Shown in pieces: positions 16,646 to 25,042 of a DNA stretch of 64,000 bases. The position numbers and the translations under genes are program-made. A model generated the notes under the pieces. It had not been told where the DNA came from. It made no database searches and worked only from the letters and a program-made list of their open reading frames with translations. The stretch comes from Saccharospirillum sp965652395. Lineage in GTDB: Bacteria; Pseudomonadota; Gammaproteobacteria; Pseudomonadales; Natronospirillaceae. Each line of letters begins with the position of its first letter. Position 1 is the stretch's first letter. The DNA is taken from positions 121,184 through 185,183 of the forward strand of contig CBFGUW010000002.1 in assembly GCA_965652395.1 (NCBI GenBank), given 5' to 3'.

Positions 16646-19480
16646 TCAGGCGTCACCGGAAGCTTCCACGCCCATTCGTTGCTGCCATTGCTGGCGGATA
16701 TAGTCCCGAACCCGGGCCACCTCGGAGGAAAGGTCAGCCAGGGCAACGGTGGAGGAAGTACCGGCCAGTAGGGAATGATGCACCTGCTCACGCAAGGTCA
16801 GGTAGGCGTTGAGCCAGGCTTCGCTCTCTTCGTCGCTCAACACCCCGGCTTCGTTCAGCGCCTTGATGCAACGGACGTTGTCCGACCAGCGTGCCACCTC
16901 GGCATGCTCTTCGGCATGGGCGAGTACAAGAAACTGCACCATGAACTCCAGATCGACAATACCACCGGGATCATGCTTGACGTTGAAAACGGCCTCTCCC
17001 TTGGGCGCCGTGGCTTCACTGGACAGATGATCGACCATTTTCCGCCGCATCTGCACCACTTCGTCTTTCAGCGTGTCGCGGTCCCGATGTTTCTGCAAAA
17101 TCGCCAGTCGGACCTCGTTGAATCCTCGTTGCAGCTCCGCATCACCGGCGATGAAACGGGCGCGAACCAGGGCTTGGTGCTCCCAGGTCCAGGCATCCCG
17201 GTTCTGGTATTTTTCAAACGACCCCAAACGGGTCACCAATAAACCGGATTTGCCGGACGGCCGCAGCCGTGTGTCCACCTCATACAGAGTGCCGGAAGGC
17301 GTCTGGGTACCGAGTAAATGGATCAGCCGTTGGCCGAGACGGGCCATGAATACAACGTTGTCGATGGCTTTAGGGCCTTCGGTCTCCCCCTGCAGTGAGG
17401 CATTGTGCAGAAACACCAAATCGAGGTCGGACTCATAAGACAGTTCCAACCCACCCATCTTGCCATAAGCGATGACACCGAAATCCAGTTCGCACCAATC
17501 GCCGTCATCCCGGCTGGGACGTCCGTGCTTGGCGACCATCTGCTGCCAGGCGAGGGCCAAAGCCTGCTCCACCACGACTTCGCCCACCCGAACCAGATAA
17601 TCGGATATTTTCATCAGCGGCAGCATGTTAGTGACTTCACAGGCGGCCGCGCGAAGCACCCGACCGTGGCGGAAATGGCGCAGGACCTCCATTTGTTGCT
17701 CGAGATCGTCTTCGGGCACACGAACCAGGGCCAGATGCAGTTCATCCATCAATTCCACCCGGTTCGGCAGGCGATAAAGCGTATCCGGGTCAGTCAGTTC
17801 ATCGAGCAGATAGGGCTTTTGTTGGAGTTGAGTGGCAATCCAGGGGGATTCGGGGGCCAATCGGCACAGCTGACGCAGGGCGTCCGGGTTTTCCGCCAGC
17901 AATACGAAATAGACAGTTCTTCTTAATACCGATTCCAGGATCGGACGAATGCAACTGAAGCCGCCCTCCAGCCGCTTGATACGAGCCAGCTCTGTCAACA
18001 ACAGAGGCATGAAGCGGTCCAGGTTCTCTCTGGCCTGGCCTTTGAGGCGCTGTACGCCACTTTCCTGTTGAAAAGCACGAATCTCGTCCGCCACCGCTTC
18101 CGGCAGGCCGTCAGGTACTTTGTCAAGCTTGGCCCAAAACCTGGCCAGTCCTTCATCCACTCGTTGTGCGCCGCCGTCGTCTTCGGCAATCACTTGTTGG
18201 AAATGGTAGTGCACCCGCTCCCGGTGGGCGTCCAATTGGTTCAGCAATGTCTCGGTTCCATCCAGCCCCATCGACCAGGCCAGCCTTGCCAGGTCAGTCT
18301 CGTCACCGGGCAGTCGCTGGGTTTGCTCGTCCCGCAGCGCCTGAATCCGATGTTCCAGATCGCGCAGGAAGTTATAGGCCCCAGTGAGTTCCCGCACCAC
18401 CTCAGAAGGCAGATAGCCTTGCTGCTCCAAAATATCCAGTACCGGCCAGGTTCCCCGCGTTTGCAGGGCATAGTCCTGCCCGCCCCGAATTAGCTGGAAC
18501 GCCTGAGCGATGAATTCGACTTCCCGTATGCCGCCCTGGCCCAGCTTGATGTTACTTTCGAGCTGCTGTCGACGGACCTCTTTCTGAATCATGCCTTTCA
18601 GGCGGCGAAGGGCGCCCAGGGCGTGAAAATCCACATAACGACGATAAACAAATTGGTTCAGGTCGGTTTCCAAGGCTTTTTGTGCCTGGGTCGATCCCGT
18701 CAGCGGTCTCGCCTTCACCATGGCGAAGCGTTCCCACTCCCGTCCCTGCTGACTGTAATAGTTGTGCATGGCCGCGAAGTTACTCACCAGAGCGCCACTC
18801 TGCCCCCAGGGCCGTAACCTCATATCGACACGGAAGACGATGCCTTCGGGCGTGCGCGTATCCAAGAGTTGAATCAGCTTGCGGCCGACCCGGGTAAAGA
18901 ACTCTTCGTGGCTGCGCCCCTGGCTGGTTTCTCCCGCACTGGGAAAGGCGAAAATCAAATCGATATCCGAGGAGAGATTCAATTCGCGGGCGCCATGTTT
19001 GCCCATGGCCAACACGACCAGTTGCTGATGCGTCTCGCCAAACTCGGAGGGGCCTGGCTCACCCCACTGCTCGGCCCAAAACCGATGGGCATAATCAAGC
19101 GCCTGCTTAATGGCGACATCGGCCAGATCGGACACGGTGCAGGCTGTTTCGCGAACATCGCCCAGAAGATTGGCATCCCTAATGATTAATCGGGCGAGGT
19201 GGCGGTTACGCCATTGTCGCAGATCGACCATGACAGTGGCTTCATCGTCCAAAGACCAGGACTCAGCCATCCGCGCCAGTTCGCCAGCCGGGTCGACTTC
19301 CGACCGGGCGCCGGCCACTACCTCAGACCAGTCCTCCTGGGTCGCCAGCCATTCGCTCAGCCAGGGGCTGCACAAAGCCGCCTTGGTTAAAATCGCTTGG
19401 TCTTCATCGTTACAGGATTGGAAACGGGGCTGATTTTCCAACGCAGAGGATAAGGTTTGCAGTGCAGCGGGCGTCGACAC
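16646..19480 (-). CDS. glnE: Bifunctional glutamine synthetase adenylyltransferase/deadenylase
   Basis: GlnE adenylylates and deadenylylates glutamine synthetase in response to the nitrogen state signalled by PII. Both nucleotidyltransferase domains are present: the first with LNLSSDIDLIFAFPSAGET, the second with ELSYESDLDLVFLHN. Helical regulatory regions lie between and after them. I favour the GTG start at 19480 (944 residues; E. coli has 946), because GGAGAG lies 4 nt upstream. The longer frame to 19510 begins with TTG and lacks a good site. Confidence 0.97.
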   Translation of the reverse strand: MSTPAALQTLSSALENQPRFQSCNDEDQAILTKAALCSPWLSEWLATQEDWSEVVAGARSEVDPAGELARMAESWSLDDEATVMVDLRQWRNRHLARLIIRDANLLGDVRETACTVSDLADVAIKQALDYAHRFWAEQWGEPGPSEFGETHQQLVVLAMGKHGARELNLSSDIDLIFAFPSAGETSQGRSHEEFFTRVGRKLIQLLDTRTPEGIVFRVDMRLRPWGQSGALVSNFAAMHNYYSQQGREWERFAMVKARPLTGSTQAQKALETDLNQFVYRRYVDFHALGALRRLKGMIQKEVRRQQLESNIKLGQGGIREVEFIAQAFQLIRGGQDYALQTRGTWPVLDILEQQGYLPSEVVRELTGAYNFLRDLEHRIQALRDEQTQRLPGDETDLARLAWSMGLDGTETLLNQLDAHRERVHYHFQQVIAEDDGGAQRVDEGLARFWAKLDKVPDGLPEAVADEIRAFQQESGVQRLKGQARENLDRFMPLLLTELARIKRLEGGFSCIRPILESVLRRTVYFVLLAENPDALRQLCRLAPESPWIATQLQQKPYLLDELTDPDTLYRLPNRVELMDELHLALVRVPEDDLEQQMEVLRHFRHGRVLRAAACEVTNMLPLMKISDYLVRVGEVVVEQALALAWQQMVAKHGRPSRDDGDWCELDFGVIAYGKMGGLELSYESDLDLVFLHNASLQGETEGPKAIDNVVFMARLGQRLIHLLGTQTPSGTLYEVDTRLRPSGKSGLLVTRLGSFEKYQNRDAWTWEHQALVRARFIAGDAELQRGFNEVRLAILQKHRDRDTLKDEVVQMRRKMVDHLSSEATAPKGEAVFNVKHDPGGIVDLEFMVQFLVLAHAEEHAEVARWSDNVRCIKALNEAGVLSDEESEAWLNAYLTLREQVHHSLLAGTSSTVALADLSSEVARVRDYIRQQWQQRMGVEASGDA

Positions 19481-19694
19481 ATAACTCTCCAATACAGACA
19501 ATGAATGCAAGGCTCGCCACTGGGCAGGAAACTGTCAAGCATCGGTGGCGGGTAAGAACGATAAGGAAGAACAGCCTGATCCAGTATCGAACCGAGGCCG
19601 TAAACCTGGCCCAATGGAACTTTGTCTGGATTATTCGGTCCCAACTTCAATATCCTCACTCCGAACTGCACGAAAACCAACACAAGGACATTGA

Positions 19695-20885
19695 ATGAAA
19701 ACCACCAGCCTGCTTTTGGCGGCCACCCTCGTCACTGGCACCGCCTTCGCCTCGGACAAATGGACAGACATCACTCAGGCCGCCGAAGGCCAAACCGTTT
19801 ACTTTCACGCCTGGGGCGGCAGCGAAGTCATTAACGACTATATCAACTGGGCGGCCCAGCGCGTGCAGGAGGAATACGGCGTTAACGTTCAACATGTGAA
19901 AGTGACCGAAACGGGCAACGTGGTCAGCCAGGTGCTCTCCGAAAAAACCGCCGGTCGGGATGACGACGGCGCCGTCGATCTGGTCTGGATCAACGGTGAA
20001 AACTTCGCCGCCATGAAAAACAATGACCTGCTGTACGGGGCCTTCACCCAATGGCTGCCCAACTATCAATGGGTCGATGTTGAAAACAAACCCACCACCC
20101 TGTTCGACTTCACGACCCCGGTCGACAATATGGAAGCCCCCTGGGGCATGGCCCAGCTGGTCTTCATGTACGACAGCGAAGAGGTGGACGAGCCGCCAAA
20201 GTCCATGACTGAACTGCTCGCCTTCGCCGAAGCGAACCCGGGACGGGTGACGTATCCCGCCCCTCCTTCCTTTTATGGCACCACCTTCATCAAACAGGCC
20301 TTGTTGGAACTGACGGATACTCGCTCGGCTCTCTACAACCCGGTCGACAACGCCAATTTCGACGTCGTAACCAAACCCCTGTGGGACTACCTCGATCAAC
20401 TGCATCCATTAATGTGGAGACGAGGCCAGACGTTCACCTCCGGCGCGCCGGAAATGAAACAACTGCTGAACGACGGCGAAATCGCCATTTCACTCAGCTT
20501 CAACCCCAACGACGCCAGCAATGCCATCGCCACCGGTGAGTTGCCCAAGTCCATCCGCACCTATGTGCACGAGGCCGGTTCCATCGGCAACACCCACTTC
20601 GTCGCCATTCCCTATAACAGCGGCAGTGCCGAAGGCGCCATGGTATTGGCGAACTTCCTGATGTCACCGGAAGCCCAGGCCCGTAAAGCCAACACCGACA
20701 TCTGGGGCGACCCGACCGTTCTCGCCATGGATAAACTGTCGCCTCAGGACAAAGCCCTGTTCGACGCCCTACCCCAAGGCAAAGCCACACTCAGTGCCGA
20801 CGAATTGGGTGCCGTGCTGCGAGAGCCCCACACCAGCTGGGTGGAAGCGCTGGAGCGCGCCTGGCAGGAACGCTACGCCAATTGA
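19695..20885 (+). CDS. ABC transporter substrate-binding protein, YnjB family
   Basis: The 396-residue periplasmic binding protein has a signal peptide (MKTTSLLLAATLVTGTAFA). The mature part resembles the E. coli YnjB group of extracellular solute-binding proteins (YFHAWGGSEVINDYINW). The ligand of this family is not established; a thiamine-type relationship has been suggested from distant similarity only. It is the first gene of a four-gene operon, and its stop overlaps the permease start. The gene starts divergently from glnE, 214 bp away. Confidence 0.85.
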   Translation: MKTTSLLLAATLVTGTAFASDKWTDITQAAEGQTVYFHAWGGSEVINDYINWAAQRVQEEYGVNVQHVKVTETGNVVSQVLSEKTAGRDDDGAVDLVWINGENFAAMKNNDLLYGAFTQWLPNYQWVDVENKPTTLFDFTTPVDNMEAPWGMAQLVFMYDSEEVDEPPKSMTELLAFAEANPGRVTYPAPPSFYGTTFIKQALLELTDTRSALYNPVDNANFDVVTKPLWDYLDQLHPLMWRRGQTFTSGAPEMKQLLNDGEIAISLSFNPNDASNAIATGELPKSIRTYVHEAGSIGNTHFVAIPYNSGSAEGAMVLANFLMSPEAQARKANTDIWGDPTVLAMDKLSPQDKALFDALPQGKATLSADELGAVLREPHTSWVEALERAWQERYAN

Positions 20886-22585
20886 AACCGGCGGTGCTGC
20901 GCTGGTTCCCCAGGCTGACTATCGCCGCCTTTATCACCCCTGTGGTGATGGGGCTCGCGGGTACCTGGCTACCGGCGCTGGGCTGGTTCCCGGCGCTCGG
21001 CCAACACCAGCTCAGCCTTAAGCCCTGGTTAGATCTGCTCCACTACCCCGGCACTGAACATGCCATTGGCTTAACACTGCTGACGGGGTTGGGCTCCGCT
21101 CTGGCCGCACTGCTGGTGACCGCCGCGCTTCTGGTGGCTTTTTACCCTTCCCCACTGTTTCAAACACTCGAACGCTGGCTCGCGCCCATCCTTTCCGTTC
21201 CCCACGCCGCCTTTGCCATCGGCATAGGGTTCCTGATCGCGCCCAGTGGCTGGTTACTGCGGCTCATCGCCAGCGCCACCGGTTGGCCAGACGTGCCACC
21301 CAACTGGCTCACCTTCAAAGACCCCTGGGGTCTTAGCCTGATGGGCGTACTCACGCTGAAAGAAGTGCCGTTTCTTCTGTTTATGGCGCTGGCGTCCCTC
21401 CCCGGCTTGAAAGTCAGCGACACCCTCTGGCTGGGACGCAGTCTCGGCTACGGTCGATTGAAAATCTGGCTGGTTCTGCTTTGGCCCCAGCTTTACCCCC
21501 GGCTGCGGCTGCCCTTTTATGCCGTTGTCGCCTTCGCCCTTTCCGTGGTCGACATCGCCCTGATCGCCGGTCCCACCACACCGCCGACGCTGGCGGTCAT
21601 GGTCACCCGCCTGTTCAACGACCCCGACCTGCTGTTGCGCCTGCCGGGTGCCGCCGGTGCCACGCTGCTGCTCATAATGACGCTCCTGTCTCTGGCCGCG
21701 CTGAAAAGCCTGGAACGTCCCGGTCGCGCCTTGGTCCATATATTCCTGCGGACCGGTCGACGCTGGCGACGCGGCCTGTCGCTGCGCCTCCCCGGCTACC
21801 TGATACTTGGGGTGGGCATCCTGGCCTATGGCGGCTCGCTGATCATTCTGTTGCTCTGGTCTATAGCCGATCGATGGCGCTACCCCGACGCCCTGCCCCG
21901 CCAATTCAGCCTGCGCCACTGGAGCGCCTCATTTGACCGGCTCGCAGACCCTGTTTGGCTCACCCTCGTCACAGCCGTCACAGCCGCAGTGATCGCACTG
22001 ATACTCGTGATCGGGGCTCTGGAAAACGAAGTCCGCCTGCGTTACAGCCAAGCCCGTTTCAACAGCCAGGCATTGCTCTGGGTGCTTTACCTCCCCTTGC
22101 TCGTCCCTCAAATCGCTTTCTTGTTCGGCTTTCAGGTCAGCCTGCTCTGGCTCAATCTCGACGGCACCTGGTGGGTATTGGTCTGGTCGCACCTGGTGTT
22201 CGTACTGCCCTACACCTTTCTCACCCTGAGTGGCCCTTACCGCGCCTTCGATGATCGGTACAGCTGGGTCGCCATCAGCCTAAGCGGCAGCACCGTCCGC
22301 AGCTTCTGGCGCATCAAGATCGGAATGCTATGGCGGCCTATTTGCTATACCCTCGCCACCGGTTTTGCCGTATCCGTCGCCCAATACCTCCCCACCCTGT
22401 TTATCGGCGGCGGACGCTTCGCAACCGTCACCACCGAAGCCGTCAGCCTCGCCAGCGGCAGCGATAGACGGATAACCGCCGTATATGCGCTGATTCAGCA
22501 AGGCCTGCCACTGCTCGGCTTCTTACTCGCCATCGGCATTCCCGCCTGGCGTTACCGGTATAACCAGGCCATGCGACATGGATAG
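20882..22585 (+). CDS. ABC transporter permease, fused two-domain (YnjC family)
   Basis: The 567-residue protein contains two tandem permease domains, each with about six transmembrane helices (first domain about residues 1-275, second about 300-560). It therefore supplies the whole membrane pore as a single chain. The EAA-like loops are visible (SLGYGRLKIWLVLLWPQL in the first half, SLSGSTVRSFWRIKIGMLW in the second). The proposed start is TTG at 20882, overlapping the stop of the binding-protein gene. The start is less certain than the reading frame. Confidence 0.85.
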   Translation: MKPAVLRWFPRLTIAAFITPVVMGLAGTWLPALGWFPALGQHQLSLKPWLDLLHYPGTEHAIGLTLLTGLGSALAALLVTAALLVAFYPSPLFQTLERWLAPILSVPHAAFAIGIGFLIAPSGWLLRLIASATGWPDVPPNWLTFKDPWGLSLMGVLTLKEVPFLLFMALASLPGLKVSDTLWLGRSLGYGRLKIWLVLLWPQLYPRLRLPFYAVVAFALSVVDIALIAGPTTPPTLAVMVTRLFNDPDLLLRLPGAAGATLLLIMTLLSLAALKSLERPGRALVHIFLRTGRRWRRGLSLRLPGYLILGVGILAYGGSLIILLLWSIADRWRYPDALPRQFSLRHWSASFDRLADPVWLTLVTAVTAAVIALILVIGALENEVRLRYSQARFNSQALLWVLYLPLLVPQIAFLFGFQVSLLWLNLDGTWWVLVWSHLVFVLPYTFLTLSGPYRAFDDRYSWVAISLSGSTVRSFWRIKIGMLWRPICYTLATGFAVSVAQYLPTLFIGGGRFATVTTEAVSLASGSDRRITAVYALIQQGLPLLGFLLAIGIPAWRYRYNQAMRHG

Positions 22586-23249
22586 CAACGATCAACCTGG
22601 ACCAAGCACCATGAACTTTGAACTGAAACACCTCAGCCTGACACTCAACGAGGCACCCTTATTTGCGCCTCTCAATGTCCGCCTGGAACCCGGTCAAACT
22701 GGCACCATAATGGGCCCCAGCGGTTCTGGAAAATCCACCCTGTTGGCCGCCATCTCAGGAACATTGCCACCGGCTTTTGAGTGCACTGGCGATATTCGCC
22801 TTAACGACAGATCACTGCTGAACGTACCCATCGAGCAACGCCAGGTTGGCATCCTGTTCCAGGACGACCTGCTTTTCCCGCATCTGAATGTCTACCAAAA
22901 CCTCCTTTTCGCACTGCCTCAGGGCTTAAGCAAAGCCGAGCAAAAAGACCGGATAGACACCGCACTGCGCGACGCCGACATACATGGCTTCGAAAAACGC
23001 GACGTCGCCACCCTCTCCGGCGGCCAAAGAGCACGCATCAGCCTACTGCGAACCCTGCTGGCCGAACCCAAACTCATCCTGCTCGACGAACCCTTCTCCA
23101 AGCTCGACCTCCAACTGCGCGAGCAATTCCGGGACTTCGTATTCAAACGCATCACCCAGCTCAACATCCCAGCCCTGCTCGTCACCCACGACCCCGCCGA
23201 CCACCCCGACACCGGCCTGCTGATCACCCTGGAGACCGCTCATGTTTGA
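22578..23249 (+). CDS. ABC transporter ATP-binding protein, YnjD family
   Basis: This 223-residue ATPase energises the preceding importer. It has Walker A GPSGSGKST near residue 45, the Q-loop in GILFQDDLLFPHLNV, signature LSGGQRARISLLR and Walker B LILLDEPFSKLD. It overlaps the permease gene by 8 bp and the next gene by 8 bp, so the four genes are translationally coupled. An internal ATG at 22611 (MNFELKHLSL) is an alternative start. Confidence 0.9.
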   Translation: MDSNDQPGPSTMNFELKHLSLTLNEAPLFAPLNVRLEPGQTGTIMGPSGSGKSTLLAAISGTLPPAFECTGDIRLNDRSLLNVPIEQRQVGILFQDDLLFPHLNVYQNLLFALPQGLSKAEQKDRIDTALRDADIHGFEKRDVATLSGGQRARISLLRTLLAEPKLILLDEPFSKLDLQLREQFRDFVFKRITQLNIPALLVTHDPADHPDTGLLITLETAHV

Positions 23250-23856
23250 CCGCTGGACACTCCCCCTGGTTAAAACTCCACTAAAACGCCTCGCCCGCCG
23301 CCTTCACGCCAGAGGCATCAAGGCCGATCACGTCACCCTCGTCGGGTTCCTCATCGGCCTCTCAACCCTGCCGCTGCTCGCCATGGAATGGTATACAGCC
23401 GCTTTGGTGAGTATTGGCCTCAACCGCCTGGCCGACGGCCTCGATGGTGAACTCGCGCGCCTGAACCAACCCAGCGACGGCGGCGCCTATCTCGACATCG
23501 TGCTCGATTTCATCTTCTATGCTGCCATAGTCGCCGGGTTCGCCCTAGCCAACCCCGACACCAACGCCCTGCCCGCCGCCTTCCTGCTCTGGGGCTTCAT
23601 GGGCACCGGCGGCAGCTTTCTGGCATTCGCCATCATGGCGGAACGGCGCGAGCTATCTAACATGGTTTATCCGAACAAAGGGTTTTTCTACCTGGGTGGC
23701 ATAGCCGAAGGTACCGAGACCATCGCCTTCTTCGTCGCCATGTGTCTGCTTCCCGCCTATTTCCCGATCTTGGCCTGGATGTTTTTTGGATTATGCGTCA
23801 TCACCACTTTTACCCGTGTAGTGGGTGGCTATTTCACGCTGAGGCAGTCAACCTGA
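23242..23856 (+). CDS. CDP-alcohol phosphatidyltransferase family protein (YnjF-like)
   Basis: The 204-residue integral membrane enzyme has the complete family motif D-x2-D-G-x2-A-R-x8-G-x3-D-x3-D (DGLDGELAR followed by GAYLDIVLDF). It should transfer a phosphatidyl or phospho-alcohol group from a CDP-linked donor; donor and acceptor are unknown. It is coupled to the ABC transporter genes, as E. coli ynjF sits beside ynjBCD. The conserved linkage suggests that the imported compound and the lipid enzyme are related. It lies upstream of hairpin repeat copy 3. Confidence 0.88.
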   Translation: MFDRWTLPLVKTPLKRLARRLHARGIKADHVTLVGFLIGLSTLPLLAMEWYTAALVSIGLNRLADGLDGELARLNQPSDGGAYLDIVLDFIFYAAIVAGFALANPDTNALPAAFLLWGFMGTGGSFLAFAIMAERRELSNMVYPNKGFFYLGGIAEGTETIAFFVAMCLLPAYFPILAWMFFGLCVITTFTRVVGGYFTLRQST

Positions 23857-23859
23857 GAA

Positions 23860-23982
23860 GGCTAGTAGCGGCGGCTGGGTTGGCTTATACAGGGTGGTCC
23901 GCAGCAAGGATGCTGCGGTCCAGGCCCCACGGACGGGTTCATGCCGACCCTGTATAAGCCTACCCGGCCGCCGCTACGGGTT
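23860..23982 (-). repeat. Dispersed hairpin element, copy 3
   Basis: The arms 23866-23894 and 23948-23976 are 29 nt each and pair on the plus strand at 27 positions plus one U.G wobble; one T.T mismatch remains. The core (apical CCGCAGCA/TGCTGCGG, then a loop containing GGGTTCATGCCG) is the reverse complement of the copy 1 core. The conserved flanks GGCTAG and CGGGTT are also in reverse orientation. It lies between the importer operon and the rpsU promoter. Confidence 0.9.
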
Positions 23983-24001
23983 CCCGCCACAACAACCAAG
24001 C

Positions 24002-24030
24002 TTTACAGCCGACCACCGACGCAGTAAAAT
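24002..24030 (+). promoter_or_regulatory. Promoter of rpsU
   Basis: TTTACA (24002-24007) and TAAAAT (24025-24030) are separated by 17 bp and followed by the GC-rich TGCGCGCC, a typical stringent discriminator for a ribosomal-protein gene. The rpsU start codon lies 89 bp downstream. Confidence 0.7.
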
Positions 24031-24119
24031 TGCGCGCCTCAAATTTGCTGGGTGGGCTTGTCGGAACGGTGAGCGACCCCAAAATTGAGCAGTCAAACCC
24101 ACAACTGAAGGTCTGTTTA

Positions 24120-24335
24120 ATGCCAAGCGTAAAAGTAAGAGAAAACGAGCCGTTCGACGTCGCCCTGCGTCGTTTCAAGCGTTCCTGCGAAAAAGCCGGT
24201 GTCCTGTCTGAAGTACGTCGCCGCGAACATTATGAAAAGCCCACCTGGGTTCGCAAGCGCAAGGCCGCTGCCGCCGTCAAGCGTCACGCCAAGAAACTCC
24301 AGCGCGAAAACAAGCGTCTGCTGCGTCTCTACTAA
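24120..24335 (+). CDS. rpsU: 30S ribosomal protein S21
   Basis: S21 is a 71-residue basic protein of the 30S subunit that helps base-pairing between mRNA and 16S rRNA during initiation. The sequence MPSVKVRENEPFDVALRRF and the basic C-terminal KRHAKKLQRENKRLLRLY match the family. The correct start is the ATG at 24120, with GAAGGT upstream. It heads the macromolecular-synthesis operon leading to dnaG and rpoD. Confidence 0.98.
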   Translation: MPSVKVRENEPFDVALRRFKRSCEKAGVLSEVRRREHYEKPTWVRKRKAAAAVKRHAKKLQRENKRLLRLY

Positions 24336-24389
24336 GAAAGCTCTACTTTTTCGAACATCAGTTACTAAAAATCAGTGGGTTGACCAGAC

Positions 24390-24836
24390 ATGTCTGAGCT
24401 CAAGCAAGAAATCACCAACGCCATGAAAGATGCCATGCGTGCCAAAGAAAAGGTACGTCTGGGCACCATTCGGATGATTCTTGCCGAGCTCAAACGCGTT
24501 GAGGTCGACGAACGGATTGAACTCGACGACGCCCGCATCCTGGCGATCCTCGATAAAATGAACAAACAGCGTCGCGACTCCATACAACAGTTTGAAGCCG
24601 CAGGACGCGAAGATCTGGCCGCAATAGAGCGAGAAGAAATGGAGGTGATTGCCACTTTTCTCCCCGCGGCACTCTCGGATGCGGAAATCAATGCCCTTGT
24701 CGACGAAGCCATCGCCAGCACAGGCGCCAACGGCATGCAGGACATGGGCAAAGTCATGGCCCTGCTGAAACCAAAACTGCAAGGCCGGGCCGACATGGGC
24801 GCGGTCAGCAAGCAGATCAAAGCCAGACTGGCCTGA
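24390..24836 (+). CDS. GatB/YqeY-domain protein
   Basis: This 148-residue protein consists of a YqeY domain, the tRNA-binding helical fold also found at the C-terminus of GatB. Family features include MKDAMRAKEKVRLGTIRMI and the C-terminal MGKVMALLKPKLQGRADMG. Its exact function is unknown. It lies between rpsU and dnaG, a common arrangement in gammaproteobacteria such as Pseudomonas. Confidence 0.93.
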   Translation: MSELKQEITNAMKDAMRAKEKVRLGTIRMILAELKRVEVDERIELDDARILAILDKMNKQRRDSIQQFEAAGREDLAAIEREEMEVIATFLPAALSDAEINALVDEAIASTGANGMQDMGKVMALLKPKLQGRADMGAVSKQIKARLA

Positions 24837-24886
24837 CACCACCCTGACGGGCCGAATACCAACAGGACTTATACTGTTTCTATCCT

Positions 24887-24907
24887 GAAATGGCATCCTG
24901 CCATTTC
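24887..24907 (+). promoter_or_regulatory. Hairpin in the dnaG leader
   Basis: GAAATGGCA (24887-24895) and TGCCATTTC (24899-24907) form a perfect 9-bp stem with a 3-nt loop, but no T-run follows. E. coli has an attenuator and an RNA-processing site between rpsU and dnaG that keep primase low. This hairpin occupies the comparable position, so a similar role is inferred. Confidence 0.5.
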
Positions 24908-25042
24908 GCGGAGTCGCTCAGGAAAAAGCGGTTTTTCCTGGCTCGCGTTAGTGTCCAATGGCAGCAACGGCTGTTTTTGAATCGCATTTTTCCGGCACGG
25001 CGCGCTATGCTGTGCGGTCCGACACCCCTGGTTGAGGAACTC

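Noticed and set aside
15327..16703. 458-codon frame across yhbY and ilvE
   Set aside because: It overlaps two well-supported genes and has no recognisable features.
19511..19694. TPP riboswitch before the YnjB-like gene
   Set aside because: The conserved CUGAGA element is absent.
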